A DNA stretch of 64,000 bases from Artemia franciscana (GCF_032884065.1 NW_027063596.1:1116001-1180000), one strand, 5' to 3'; positions 23,860 to 34,810 are shown, numbered from the stretch's first letter. The notes: a model not told the origin generated them from the letters alone. Made by a program: numbers and translations.

Positions 23860-25200
23860 ATTGCAGCAGTAACTGCAATAGCGAGTCCATATTAACCAAA
23901 ACTTGATAAATGTGTTTTGTGAAAAAAACTTCTTAGGGAGAAAAAATTGCCATTTGACACTGTATCAGGAATGGTAACTATCGTTTTGTTTACTCTTAAA
24001 GTAAAAATTCATTGCAAAACAGATTTATGGGGATTTTGAAAATTGTTTCGAATAAAAATAATAAGTGCACCATTAGCATTAACATAGTCAATAACCTAAT
24101 ATAGGATACTTATAGTCCTCCAACTTGAACACTTTTTGCATAAGTATCCCTGATGTCTGCTTTTTTCTACAACGGGAGGAGGGGCCACAACATCAAAGAC
24201 ATGTTTAATTGCCCATTCAAACAAAAATTAAGTTTTCTAGTGCCCTTATTAAGTAACCGAAAAGGTCGGACGGCAGCTTGTCCCCTTTCCCTCAAAGTCA
24301 TCTGATCAAAATTGTGAGATATCAATTGTGTTCAACATAATTCAAAAGTCAAGTAGCTATGATTTTGGTGACTATATGACCCTCCAAAGTCCCTGAGGAA
24401 AGGGTTGTAACATCGAATCAGAGGTATCGATAACGCGTGTTGGTATCGGGGATATCTGTCTTAGGCGTTTTATTTTTCAGTCATGATTTTGTACTCCTCT
24501 ATCGTGATTGCAGCAGTAGCGGCAATCATGGTTGCAGAAATAGAGTCAAACTAGTAGAGAGCAAACCAAAGATCATAGTAACTGAAAGTGGAAAAGTTTG
24601 TTTTAAGAAAAAGTGCATAATGAGAAAAAATTACCGTCTGACATTAATTCAGGAATTGTAACTATAGCTTCGGCTAATCTTAAAAGTAGAAGCGTATTGC
24701 AAAAAAATTATTATGATTTTGCAAAACAGCCTTAACCCCTCAGAAATGGCATCGGATCAAAATGGAAATAGCACAATTCCAATCAGTATGGTCAAAAACC
24801 TTTTACAGGGTAACTAGAGTCCCCGACCATGAACAACAAAGAAAATCACTTCTTGCATGGGAATACTAATTTGTTCTTTTTTTTTGTTTTTTAACTGGTG
24901 TAGCGGGTTACCAGACACCTGAAAGAGATATTTAATGGCTCTTGCAAAAAGAAAATTAAAATTGATTATTCCTTTTTTCAAGTGACAAAATATTGGAGGG
25001 TAGCTAGCCAACCTCAATCTCCTGTAAAAAGCCCTTTTCACCTCATCATGTCCAATCAATAACCCTTTTTTCGTCAGCTGAAACGTCCAATAAATTCTGT
25101 TGGTGATGATTCGACCGTCCGTTGCCCTTGGGAAATAGGCAGTAAGTTTTGCGATTAAGGTCCTAAAAATGTCACTCAATTACTAGAGCTTGTTCCCCCT
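23860..25200 (+). repeat. Direct repeat of about 640-base period with family A/B module
   Basis: A block at about 23861-24060 (ATGATTGCAGCAGTAACTGC, then GAGAAAAAATTGCC, then TCAGGAATGGTAACTAT) recurs at about 24503-24730 with the same order. Between them is a module shared by families A and B (TTTCTAGTGCCCTTATTAAG, TCATCTGATCAAAATTGTG, CCTGAGGAAAGGGTTGTAAC). A second module trace lies near 24980-25010. Confidence 0.55.
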
Positions 25201-25213
25201 TACCCCAAAGTCG

Positions 25214-25300
25214 ATTATTAGGTTACTCAGATTGCTAGAGCTCGTAGTTTGGTCGGTAGAGCGGTGGAGTTGGAATCAGAACGGTAAGTCACTTGAGTAC
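25214..25300 (+). other. tRNA-like sequence, possible SINE head or tRNA pseudogene
   Basis: GTTTGGTCGGTAGAGCGG resembles a tRNA D-arm / box A, and it is followed at tRNA-like spacing by GTTGGAATCAGAACGG and a weak box-B-like stretch (TTGAGTACAATC). The box B is degenerate and I cannot close a full cloverleaf, so a working tRNA is unlikely. Confidence 0.3.
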
Positions 25301-26030
25301 AATCAGTACTGAAATAGCATTCATTCCGTGAACACCTATCTGTATGCTCAAAGTTACCAGTGAGAAAAACCGGTTTCTTGATATAGTCTAACTTGCATAA
25401 TTGGATTAGTATATCTGGATTGGACATAGTTCATTATAAATTTGGTCGTCAATACGGAGCATTTACAATCCATTCTTTGTAAGAAAGGGTTTAAATAGCC
25501 CCCCTATAAACATCATTTAGTGTCAGAGGATAATAACTTATTGGATATTTTGCATTGAATTGAAATAGCTTGACTGGTAATACTACATGAATTTGACTTT
25601 GAACGAGTAACAGCAGAATCCGGGTACCTACATAAAATGTGTGATGAAATGAATTATAGTGTTCAAGATTAATAATTTCCTTATGTCTCGTCATTTGCAT
25701 GGCAAAGTGAGGTAGGGAAAGAGAACTGAATGAAGAGGGGAAAATACAAAAGGAGCAATAGCTTGTATAAGCCCCTGAATTAAGAAGTTGTGACTAAGGA
25801 TGTGTTTTTTGATGTGACCAAACTTGGTTGTTTTGGCCTATAGTTTCGGATGCGATTATATTTGGTTTTCTCGGCTTATAGTTTCTGAGTTCCTGGATTA
25901 GTCTTTGTGCTATATAGTGGTGTTAGCCGTGCCCTTGATTGGGGACTAATGCATTGAATGTAGGCAATGGCATGGATAATAATCTGACACTTTTTTCCGG
26001 TAAGATTGTTTCGTATATTTCTACATAAAT
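25301..26030. other. Sequence upstream of LINE-2, probably including its 5' UTR
   Basis: No ORF with a motif. The part from about 25750 could be the 5' UTR of the LINE. The boundary cannot be placed without another copy. Confidence 0.35.
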
Positions 26031-26900
26031 ATGGGGAAAAGAAAGAAGCAGAAAAGAACTGAAAATGCATCAAGTGGTCTAAATTCAGTGTTTTCGAAAG
26101 CTAATGATGAGTTATCTTTAAAATCTTTGGCTGATAATTTCACTCAGATGTTAGAAATTGTAAAAGATAATAAGAAGGTTTTGGAAGATAATAAGAAGGT
26201 TTTGGAGTCAATTGATGGTAGATTAAAAACTTTGGAATGCCGTATTTCAACAGTGGAATCTGGACATACAAATTTAAAAACAGAAGTTAATCGTGTTGAA
26301 GCTGAAGTTACTGGTGTGAAAAGCGAAATTGATGAACTCAAGAAACATCTCTGTGTTGTCTCGGAAGAGGCTCGTTTCTTCAGAGATTCTACATCTAGTT
26401 TAACAAACCGCCTAATGTCCCTTGAATATAGATCTAATGACAGCAACCTAATTGTGTGGAATGTTCCGTGTGAAAGCCAAAATGAAGCTAAAGTTATTTT
26501 TGAAAAAATTTGTGAGGACGGTCTGCAGATGTCTGAAGTACCGAAGTTCTCTATTGTGATGGTAAAGAAGGAGAAAAAATTTTTTAAAGTGAATGTTCGG
26601 TCATCTGATGTTAAGGTAGATATATTAAAAAGAGGTAAACGGCTGAAAGGCAAGTCAGTAGATAATCACATTAACATTCATTTGAGTGATGATGCACCTA
26701 TTTCTATTCGTGTTGCTAGGAAAAAGTTATTTGCAATGAAGGATAAATTGACTGCACTGGGTATATCGTCTTGGGTTTCAAATTCCGTTCCGCCAGTTAT
26801 TCGTGTCGAAAGAGCAAATGGAGTGAAAGCTGTTTATCAATGTGACCAATTAATTCCCGAAATAAGCCAACCAATGTGTTTAGGAGGTGTTCCACAGTGA
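26031..26900 (+). CDS. LINE ORF1: coiled-coil nucleic-acid-binding protein, 289 aa
   Basis: A basic N-terminus (MGKRKKQKRTENASS) is followed by a long predicted coiled coil at about residues 25-130 (repeats such as DNKKVLEDNKKVLESIDGRL and VNRVEAEVTGVKSEIDELK), then a folded C-terminal half with SNLIVWNVPCE, a KVNVRSSDVKVDILK block and RVARKKLFAMKDKLTALG. That layout is common to ORF1 proteins of L1-like and CR1-like elements, which form trimers or multimers on element RNA and act as chaperones. The ATG (context AAATATGG) is the first in frame. No zinc knuckles, unlike the ORF1 of the other LINE. Confidence 0.8.
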   Translation: MGKRKKQKRTENASSGLNSVFSKANDELSLKSLADNFTQMLEIVKDNKKVLEDNKKVLESIDGRLKTLECRISTVESGHTNLKTEVNRVEAEVTGVKSEIDELKKHLCVVSEEARFFRDSTSSLTNRLMSLEYRSNDSNLIVWNVPCESQNEAKVIFEKICEDGLQMSEVPKFSIVMVKKEKKFFKVNVRSSDVKVDILKRGKRLKGKSVDNHINIHLSDDAPISIRVARKKLFAMKDKLTALGISSWVSNSVPPVIRVERANGVKAVYQCDQLIPEISQPMCLGGVPQ

Positions 26901-27445
26901 AATTATAATTATGTTGTATGTCCATGTAAATGTTTTTTTTTTGTTTTTGTTTTGTGTTTTTTTTCTTTTTTCTTTTTCCCTTTGCTTATATTTTTTTCTT
27001 TTAAATGTATGTTTGTAGATGTTGTTTTTGTTGTCAAGATTAATTTATGTCAAAGAGAAAAGTAAATAATTTCCCTTTTTTCCCCCCTTTTAGTGTGAGT
27101 GTGTGGTGCATTTGTGTGTGTATATTGTGTAGGTATCCGGTAAATAAATATTGAGAATTATGTTAGTTTGCAACTCATTCCTTCCTTGGCCGATATTGGA
27201 AAGGAAAAGTATTGCTTGTATCTTTTTTCTGTTTGTATATTTTCTTAATCTATTTTCTTTTAATTCACTTATTGCTTGTGTTAAGGATAGTTATTTCAGT
27301 CATATTATTGTTGGTTATATTTATTTCCGTTTTTTAAAGGAAGTTATTAAGGGCTCTTTTAACTTTCATTCGTCCCGGGATTTACTGAGAAGAATAATAT
27401 TGGATAGTTATGATGATTTTTTCTCACTTGACCAGTACCGTTTAA

Positions 27446-30400
27446 ATGATTTTGAAAATGGTTGTAGATTCTGATAGATTGCGTCCACTTGAGAATAGTC
27501 CACTTAATTTGGCCCATTTGGAGATAATAGATGAAAGTAGAGGGATTGATGATTTTGTTGTAGAGGAAAGTAAAATAGCAGTACGCTATATTAGCCCGGT
27601 TGATATTTCTGAATCGATGCCTAATGATTCTCTTACGGTTTTCCACTTGAATTGTCGGGGACTGCAAAGCAGTGTAACATATTTAAATGAACTATGTATG
27701 TTTTCTGGAATTCAAATATTAGCTCTAACTGAAACTTGGTTACAGAATCATAATTCTAGTTTATTAGAAATAGGTAATTATCGATTGTGTCTTAAGAATA
27801 GGGAGACTCGTCAGCATGGTGGACTGGGTGCTTACATTAGAAAAGACTTGCTAGCTATAGAAAGAGATGATTTAAGGGTTAATAGAGAAATGGTATTTGA
27901 GAGTTTGGTATTAGAGGTTAGCAAGAAATCCAAGGTGTTTTATTTGGTTGTTGTTTATAGACCTCCGTCGAGCAATATTAATGAATTTTTTATGTTACTA
28001 GAAGAACAGTTGGACATGATTAGGAGTAGAAACTTACCTATATTTGTGTGTGGTGATTTCAATATTGACCTAATGAATCTGTTTATTAATACAGAAGTTA
28101 GCCAGTTTTTAAATATTATGCTGAGTTATGGGTTGAAGCCTACGATTACAGTCCCAACTAGGGTTACTATGAATTCAGCATCGTTGATTGATAATATTTT
28201 TGCTAATGTCAGTTACTATAATGCAAGTGTGATAATAAATGAAGTATCTGACCATTTTGGGATATTTTTGAGTGTTCAAAATTTTTTTAGTAAAGGTACT
28301 AGGCTTAACTCAAATTCACAAAATAGATATAAAAAAGTGATCATTGATAATAATGTGCTCATTCTTTATAAAGTAAAGTTAGAGAAATGTAATTTTGAAT
28401 TTTTAAATAGTAATGAACTAGATATTAATGCTAAGTTTCAAAACTGGTATTCACTTATAAATAGTTTATTGATTGATTGTAGTATTTGTAAAAATGCAAC
28501 TCGTCGTAGAGAAACTCCAAAGAAACCCTGGATCACCCAAGCTCTTTTAAAGGCTATTATTAGAAGAAGATATTTGTTCAAAATGTGTGCGGCTAGTAAT
28601 AGTGTAAGTGATAAAACAGAATACAAGATTTATAGTAACCAGCTAAATGCACTACTTCGTAAAGCCAAAGCTGATTACTATCGTAATAAATTTAAATCTT
28701 GTGAAGGTAACCCTAGAAAAACATGGCAAATTATAAAATCCGTCGTAAGTCCTAATAATGATGGTATATTTCCTGACGGTATACATAATGATAGTACAAC
28801 TGCTGATAGAATGTGCCGTCATTTTGCTAATGTGGGAAAGGATTTGGTCCAAAGTATAGTTATTTCTGAGCATGAAGGTAGTTTTAAGAAATATTTATCG
28901 AATGCAAGTGATGTTTCGGCGTATTTGAAGCCAATCAACGCTTCTGAGCTTTCTGAAACATTGAAAAATTTAAAAATTGGAGCTTCAGGCTCTGATTTTG
29001 TAACAGTTAAAACTTTAAAGTATATTTACCCTGTTATTTCCGGTCATTTAGTGTATTTATTTAATGAATGTTTAAGGACTGGGGTGTTTCCAAGTTGTTT
29101 TAAAATTGCAAAAGTTATTCCTGTCTATAAAGGTGGAGATAAAAATGTACTAGGAAATTATAGGCCCATTTCTTTATTACCAGTAGTATCTAGATTGTTT
29201 GAGAAATTGATAGTTAAAAGAATGGTTGAATTTTTGGAGAGTAAATCATTTTTTAATCCAAATCAATTTGGTTTTCGGAAGGGTTTATCTACTGAGCATG
29301 CTGTTTTATTTTTGACAACTTTTGTGAATGATGCGTTGGATAATGGTATGAAAGTCGCTTCTGTTTTTCTTGATATTGTAAAAGCTTTTGACTGCGTTGA
29401 CCATTTTATACTCATTGCCAAATTAGAAAATTACGGTTTTAGAGGACCATTTCTTGAATTACTGTCCTCGTTTTTAAAAGAAAGAACTCAATATGTACAA
29501 CTAGGGGATAATGTTTCTTCAGTCAGTAGTGTTAAATTTGGAGTACCTCAAGGATCTGTTCTTGGTCCCCTGTTATTTTTAATTTTTATAAATGATTTAT
29601 GTAGAGCTTTTAATATGATTTCGTATGATCTTGACATTGGATGTGACGGGGAAAAAGTAATTGTCCCCAGCTTTGCGGATGACACTCATATAACTGTGGC
29701 TGCACGAACAGGAATTCAGCTGTTGAGTCGTATTAGTTCTTGTCTGGAGTTTGTACACAATTGGATGAAGCTTAATAAGCTAAATTTGAATTATAGTAAA
29801 TCTTGCTTTTTATTGTATGGTAGGAGCTCAAATTATTACCCTTGGATAGACAGACTTAATATTGCTGATATGGGTATTCTAAGAATGAATTGTACAAAAT
29901 ATCTAGGAGTTTTAATTGATGAATGTCTCAGCTTTAGAGAACATATAGATTATATTAGTCTTAAACTCGCTAGGAATGTTGGCATTTTAAGAAAGTTGCA
30001 GTATATTTTCCCAAGAGATATTTTAAGAACAATGTATTATTCCTTAATTCATCCTTATCTGCTATATTGTTGCAATGTTTGGGGTAGTATATTTCCTTCT
30101 CATCTCGATCGTGTTCGAGTTTTGCAGAATAAAGCGCTTCGAGTGATATGTGGTGTAGGTTTTAAAGACTCGGTACAAAAGAGGTATATAGATTGCAAAA
30201 TCTTGCCTTTAGCAGGACTTATTATTTTTTATCGAAGCCTGTTTATATATAAATATTTTCAAAATTGTTTACCAATATGTTTTAAAAGTATGTTTGAATT
30301 AGGAAGTGATATTCATACACATTCTACGAGACAGTCCGATATAATTCGTCGTCCGCTTACTATTACTCGTAGATCTCAATTCTCTATTCGGCATCTAGGA

Positions 30401-30511
30401 CCCCATGCATGGAATTGTTTACCTACGACTTTGAGAAACTTGGATAGCTTTCTTGAATTTCGGCGGGAATTAAAGCTATTTTGCCTTAATATTTATGGTT
30501 TTGATAGTTGA
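27446..30511 (+). CDS. LINE ORF2: endonuclease / reverse transcriptase, 1021 aa
   Basis: Endonuclease motifs of the EEP fold: FHLNCRGL (res 66-73), LTETWL (94-99), YRPPSSNI (171-178), GDFNID (203-208), SLIDNIF (246-252) and SDHFGIF (268-274). The linker includes KKPWITQALLKAIIRRR. The reverse transcriptase has KVIPVYKGGDK, NYRPISLLPVVSRLFEKLI, NQFGFRKGLSTEHAV, motif A FLDIVKAFDCVDH (about 640), FGVPQGSVLGPLLFLIFIND (about 697-716) and catalytic FADD (about 743; Phe in place of the commoner Tyr). A thumb-like end (RRPLTITRRSQFSIRHLGP, AWNCLPTTLRNLDSF) closes the protein. The true start could be a later ATG (Met5 or Met58), since conservation begins near residue 60. Confidence 0.9.
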   Translation: MILKMVVDSDRLRPLENSPLNLAHLEIIDESRGIDDFVVEESKIAVRYISPVDISESMPNDSLTVFHLNCRGLQSSVTYLNELCMFSGIQILALTETWLQNHNSSLLEIGNYRLCLKNRETRQHGGLGAYIRKDLLAIERDDLRVNREMVFESLVLEVSKKSKVFYLVVVYRPPSSNINEFFMLLEEQLDMIRSRNLPIFVCGDFNIDLMNLFINTEVSQFLNIMLSYGLKPTITVPTRVTMNSASLIDNIFANVSYYNASVIINEVSDHFGIFLSVQNFFSKGTRLNSNSQNRYKKVIIDNNVLILYKVKLEKCNFEFLNSNELDINAKFQNWYSLINSLLIDCSICKNATRRRETPKKPWITQALLKAIIRRRYLFKMCAASNSVSDKTEYKIYSNQLNALLRKAKADYYRNKFKSCEGNPRKTWQIIKSVVSPNNDGIFPDGIHNDSTTADRMCRHFANVGKDLVQSIVISEHEGSFKKYLSNASDVSAYLKPINASELSETLKNLKIGASGSDFVTVKTLKYIYPVISGHLVYLFNECLRTGVFPSCFKIAKVIPVYKGGDKNVLGNYRPISLLPVVSRLFEKLIVKRMVEFLESKSFFNPNQFGFRKGLSTEHAVLFLTTFVNDALDNGMKVASVFLDIVKAFDCVDHFILIAKLENYGFRGPFLELLSSFLKERTQYVQLGDNVSSVSSVKFGVPQGSVLGPLLFLIFINDLCRAFNMISYDLDIGCDGEKVIVPSFADDTHITVAARTGIQLLSRISSCLEFVHNWMKLNKLNLNYSKSCFLLYGRSSNYYPWIDRLNIADMGILRMNCTKYLGVLIDECLSFREHIDYISLKLARNVGILRKLQYIFPRDILRTMYYSLIHPYLLYCCNVWGSIFPSHLDRVRVLQNKALRVICGVGFKDSVQKRYIDCKILPLAGLIIFYRSLFIYKYFQNCLPICFKSMFELGSDIHTHSTRQSDIIRRPLTITRRSQFSIRHLGPHAWNCLPTTLRNLDSFLEFRRELKLFCLNIYGFDS

Positions 30512-30807
30512 GTGGACCTCAAGTGGAGCTAAGATGTTGGTTTTGATTTTGGCGATACTGGTTAAGTGGTTTTAGTTTCTTTTTGTTTTGTCTCTTTTGA
30601 AGTGTAAATCCGTTTCGATTGAAATGCAGGGTAATTGATTTTTTCTTCTTCTTCTTTCTTTCTTTTTTCTTTTCCTTTTCTTTTCTTTTTATTTTTTCTT
30701 CTTTTTCGTATTGTTTTATATGTATGTGTATTGGGGTTGTAAGCCCAAACAAGCTTTGCTTCGGGCCATTTGCTTGTTTTGTTGTGTTATTTATATTAAT
30801 AAACCCA

Positions 30808-30829
30808 TCTCTCTCTCTCTCTCTCTCTC
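30808..30829 (+). repeat. (CT)n 3' tail of LINE-2
   Basis: Eleven CT/TC dinucleotides directly follow AATAAACCCA. The sequence changes abruptly after AAGTGTCC, taken as flanking DNA. Confidence 0.8.
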
Positions 30830-31319
30830 AAGTGTCCAATTCCTTATCGGGTATTTTTTTTTCAATCATGGGTTTGCACGTTCTATATGATTATGAGGAT
30901 AATTTGAATTTGCTGACTATTGTGCCAAAAAATCTTGACTAACGCCAAAATTCGAGTCGTTTTGAGCTTGATTTTTTTCTGATAATTTCTGGAGGTAGAA
31001 AATGGCTTCATATTTGTTTTACATTTTTTTAATTATTTCAGAAAAGAACAATTCAAGTTACTTGAATTCGTCAATTCATTATTTCTTTCTGTTCTCATAA
31101 TTTTCAAAGATAGGGTTTGACATATGGCCTTGCATTCGTTATTGAGAAATATTCGGAGATATTTTACTGTTGGATATTTGTATGGAGAGGGGGATTTTCA
31201 CCGAGAAGAGTTTTTCATTGGAAGGAAAGTTTTTGGGGGAAATTTTAGGCCAAATTTGACAAGAGAGAGAAAAAAGTATCCTAGCATTATTTGAATACAG
31301 TCACAAATAAAAGATATCA
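30830..31319. other. Flank of LINE-2, unassigned
   Basis: Contains one GAAGAGTTTTTCATTGGAAG stretch resembling the GGAATTTTTC-rich segment in the family A copy at 39.8-40.2 kb. It may be the start of the next family A copy. Confidence 0.35.
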
Positions 31320-32880
31320 AACAGAAGTAATCAACAAAATTAAAACTTAAAACGAACAGGAATTATTATGTGTATAAGGCAACCCTCCCAGAAAAATTAA
31401 AAATGTCACGGCAGTGTTTGTTCTAAATTAAATTAAAATTAAAAACTGGATTAGTATGACACTAAGAAGAACCAGGAATACACAATTTGCGGAACCGGTT
31501 TCCTTAGACACCAGATCCGGCAGTGAGCTTCCCTAGAAATGAGATTGCCTATAATTACAGGCGGTAAATCTCATTTTCGTATTCCCATGAGAATCCCATT
31601 TATATATACCAGCCGTGTTAACATTTTGTAAGCCCGAAACATTACTCTGAATCAATAATCATCCGGGTTGAACGAAAGAGGTTACAAGATCATACGTTTC
31701 CTTGTTGAGTAAATATAAAGCGGGATTTGAAATGTATCAAACAGTTCGTGGTAACGACCTGTAGTAAGGAGCGACCCGGCTCAATAGCAACCAAAACTCT
31801 AATAACGGAATTTTGATACCAATAGTTCAATCAAAAGAATTGCATTTTAATGCTGATTATAGTGTCAACACATCTTGCCTTACCTATCAAAAGTTACGAG
31901 GCTGAGAAAATTTGCCTCATTTTTGAAAAGAGGGAGAAACGCCCCCTAAAGGCCATATAATATTTAAAAAAAATCATACCATCAGATTCAGCATATAAGA
32001 AATCCCCACTGTAGAAGTTTCAAGCTCCTATCAACAAAAGTGTGGACAAACCACGGATGCGTAATGATTTGTTTGTTTATTTTTTTTCCGGGGGTGATCG
32101 TATCAACCCAGTGGTACTACAATGTTGCGAGAAGGCTCATTCTAACGGAAATGAAAAGTTCTAGTGCCCTTTTTAGGTGACCCAAAAAATTGGAGGGTAC
32201 CTAGGCCCCCTCCCACGCTATATTGTTTCCCAAAGTCACTGGATCAGGGGGAGGGAAATAAAATTTCCGTAAGGGGGGCGCAGGATTTTCTAGCATTATT
32301 AAAAAACAATGAAAAAACTAAAATAAAAAAGTTTTTTCAACTGAAAGTAAGGAGCAGTATTAAAACCTAAAACGAGGAGTAATTGTTATGCGTATGAAGG
32401 GTTCACATCGTCCTAATACCTCGCTCTTTATGCTAAAGTATTTTTAGTAATTTCAACTATTTATTCTACGGTCTTTGTGATTCAAGGGTCATTCTTAAGG
32501 AGTTGGGACAAAATTTAAGCTGTATTGTAAAGAGCAAGGTACAGAGGAGGGGGTGAACTTCCTCATATACGCAATAAAAACATACGAATATAGAATATCG
32601 TTACGTAAGCCAATTCGTAAGATGCGTATATCCTCTACTAATAAAAACGTTCATAAGAAATTAAAAGTTCAAGTTGCCTTTTTAAGTAACCAAAAATTGG
32701 AGGGAATCCATGCCTCCTCCTCCACTCCTTTTTTTCAACATTATTCGATCAAAACTATGAGAAAGCCATTTAGCCAAAAAGGTAAAAATACAAATTTTGT
32801 TTTAATTATTCCTCTACGGAGAGCCAAAATCATTACATATATTAATTCAAAAACGTTCAGAAATTAAATAAAACAAGAGC
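31320..32880 (+). repeat. Family A interspersed repeat, copy 2 (plus)
   Basis: It matches the reverse complement of 11.9-13.56 kb along more than 1 kb, for example CAGTTCGTGGTAACGACCTG, AATAGCAACCAAAACTCTAA, GGGGGTGATCGTATCAACCC, ATGAAAAGTTCTAGTGCCCT, and AAACTATGAGAAAGCCATTT. Open frames inside follow no protein family. Confidence 0.75.
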
Positions 32881-33725
32881 TAAGAGCTCATATGGAACTT
32901 GTGACGAGGCAAGAAGAGCTAAGAGCTAAGAGCTCATAAGGTATGAGCTCTAACAAAATTCTAAGAACCAATAGATGCTTAAATTCTAAGATGCCAATAG
33001 ATGCAATAGAGGCTTAATGCCTGTCAGGATTTAAAATAGGAGCTCTGAGTCATAATGTTCCTCTAACTATCAAAATTCCTTAGGATCTGATCACCCACTC
33101 GTAAGTTATAAATACCAAATTTTTCATCCTAGCACGTCCAGAAGCACCAAACTCACCAAATCATTGAACCCCTCCCCCAACTCCCCCAAAGAGAGCAAAT
33201 TCAGTACGGTTACGTCAATCGCGTATCAAGAACATTTGCTTATTCTATTCATTCGCTCATTATTCTATTCTATTCATTATTCTATTCACCAAACTTCATC
33301 CTGATTCCTCCACTCCAAGTGTTTTCCAAGATCCCCCCCCCCAAACTCCCACCAATGTCAAAAGATTTAGTCTGAATTTTAAATAAGAACTCTGAGACAC
33401 GCATTCCTTCTAAATATCAAATTTCATTAAGATCCGATTACCTATTCGTAAGTTAAAAATACCCCAATTTTCACATTTTCCAAGAATTCCGGTTTTCCCC
33501 TCAAACTCCCCCCAATGTCACATGATCTGGTCGGAATTTAAAATTAAAGCTTCAAAGCACAAGATCTTTCTAAATATCAAATTTCATTAAGATCTGGTCA
33601 CCCTTTCGTAAGTTACAAATACCTCAATTTTAAAAATTAACCCCCCCCCCCACCCAACTCAACCAAAGTTAATATTAACTTTATTAACTTTTAGTTCATA
33701 TGTCACTCCTTACTTTCAGTTAATA
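32335..33725. repeat. Element bounded by inverted AACTGAAAGTAAGGAG termini, about 1.4 kb
   Basis: CAACTGAAAGTAAGGAGC at about 32338-32355 is answered in inverse by CACTCCTTACTTTCAGTTAA at about 33704-33723. The same termini, closer together, bound 11640-11900 and 40280-40560. A GAGCTAAGAGCTCATA repeat (32877-32955) and the left family C arm lie inside. Confidence 0.55.
33060..33660 (-). repeat. Family C satellite, left arm of a giant inverted repeat
   Basis: Reverse complement of units in 37000-38400. Shared landmarks are CATCCTAGCACGTCCAGAAG, GTACGGTTACGTCAATC, TTTCATTAAGATC, TTCGTAAGTTA and C-runs. About two units of roughly 160-base half-repeats are present. Confidence 0.8.
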
Positions 33726-34029
33726 AAATATGTTTTTTATTTAATTATACTAAAAATCGCCGACTATTAACGTATGTATGGTGATGATGAACAAAAACGA
33801 CGAAGAAAAAATAAAATTAAAAAAAAATGAAGAAAAAGAAAAATATTTAAAAACAAAGGAAATATAAAAAGCAATGAAAATATAACCACAAAAAATTCAA
33901 ATTTAAGAAGTAAAAATAAACAAAAATAAAAATATATCTAAGAATAAAAAAAAGAAAAAAAAAACTAAATGAAAATGAAAAAAAAAACTAAAAATATAAA
34001 AATAAACAAGGAAATGTATAATACTTAAT
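33726..34029. other. A-rich low-complexity spacer
   Basis: Runs of GAAAAAGAAAAATA type; no coding or structured repeat. Confidence 0.6.
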
Positions 34030-34420
34030 TTTGCTATTGACTTTGAAACATGAAGAAATTGGCTGCATTTTGGTATTGGGTCAAGCATAAAGTCGAAATG
34101 TAGTGATGAGAGTGAAGAATGATGTGTTCTCTAACTTGAAAAACGGGGTTTACTGGAATATTAAGGAAAAAACTTGTCCTGGAGTGATACAATAAAGCCT
34201 TTTTAAAAGCACTGCTTTGTATTTGGTTATGCATAAAGTTGAAAAGTAAGACTTGGAGCGAATAAAAACATATGCTCTAATTTGAAAAATTGTTTTTGGA
34301 GGAACATTAAAAAAAGATCCTGCTCTACAATGATATAATAATACCCTTTGATAGGTATTGCTTTGTGTTTGGGTCTGCATAAAGTCAAAAGGTAATTTAA
34401 GAAGAGAAAATAGATATCCA
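34030..34420. repeat. Tandem repeat of about 146-base period, 2.5 units
   Basis: GGGTCAAGCATAAAGTCGAA (about 34077), GGTTATGCATAAAGTTGAAA (about 34224) and GGGTCTGCATAAAGTCAAAA (about 34370) are spaced about 146 bases apart. Each is followed by a TCTAA.TTGAAAAA stretch and a TATTAAGGAAAA-like stretch. Similar minus-strand frames in successive units are copies of the same repeat, not separate genes. Confidence 0.7.
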
Positions 34421-34499
34421 CCTCAGTAATATTGCCATAATGCTTTTAAGCGGCCAGTAAGCCCTTCAAATCCCAGTCTCGGCACTTTTTAAACTAGTT

Positions 34500-34810
34500 T
34501 GAGATGCAGGTGTTATTCATTCTCTTCAAAACACAAGTACTTGTCACGGAATTGAGCGTGTATTTTTCAAGATGCAGTTGTTTGTTACGTAATAGGAGTT
34601 GCTTGTTTACTCATGACAATGTTTTCGTCAAGATGCAGGCGTTTGTTTTCCTCAAGATGCAGGTTTTTTGTTGCGCAATAAGGAATATTTTTTTAGTTAT
34701 TCAGATTCTCCCTCTGAATACAGATGTGTGTTACGTAATTGGGAAATGTTTTCTACTTAAGCAAACGTTTTTCTCTAGATGGAGGTGTTTATTACGTAAT
34801 CTCACGTTAC
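34500..34810. repeat. Imperfect minisatellite, GATGCAGGTGTTTGTTACGTAAT-type unit
   Basis: Variants of GATGCAGGTGTT and of TGTTACGTAAT recur at about 34504, 34570, 34633, 34660, 34722 and 34780, spaced about 27-65 bases. The 153-codon frame across it is a by-product. Confidence 0.6.

Larger units (their letters stand above)
26031..30829 (+). mobile_element. Non-LTR retrotransposon (LINE-2 of this window), both ORFs open, (CT)n tail
   Basis: ORF1 (26031-26900), a T-rich gap of 545 bases, ORF2 (27446-30511), a 3' UTR, AATAAA at 30798-30803 and a (CT)n tail at 30808-30829. Both frames are uninterrupted and every catalytic motif is present, so the copy looks young and possibly able to move. The RT sequence (FLDIVKAFDCVDH, GVPQGSVLGPLLF) and a simple-repeat tail instead of poly(A) fit the CR1/L2-like group. 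The clade call is by eye. Confidence 0.85.

Noticed and set aside
26144-26653. 169-codon minus-strand frame
   Set aside because: Antisense shadow of LINE-2 ORF1.
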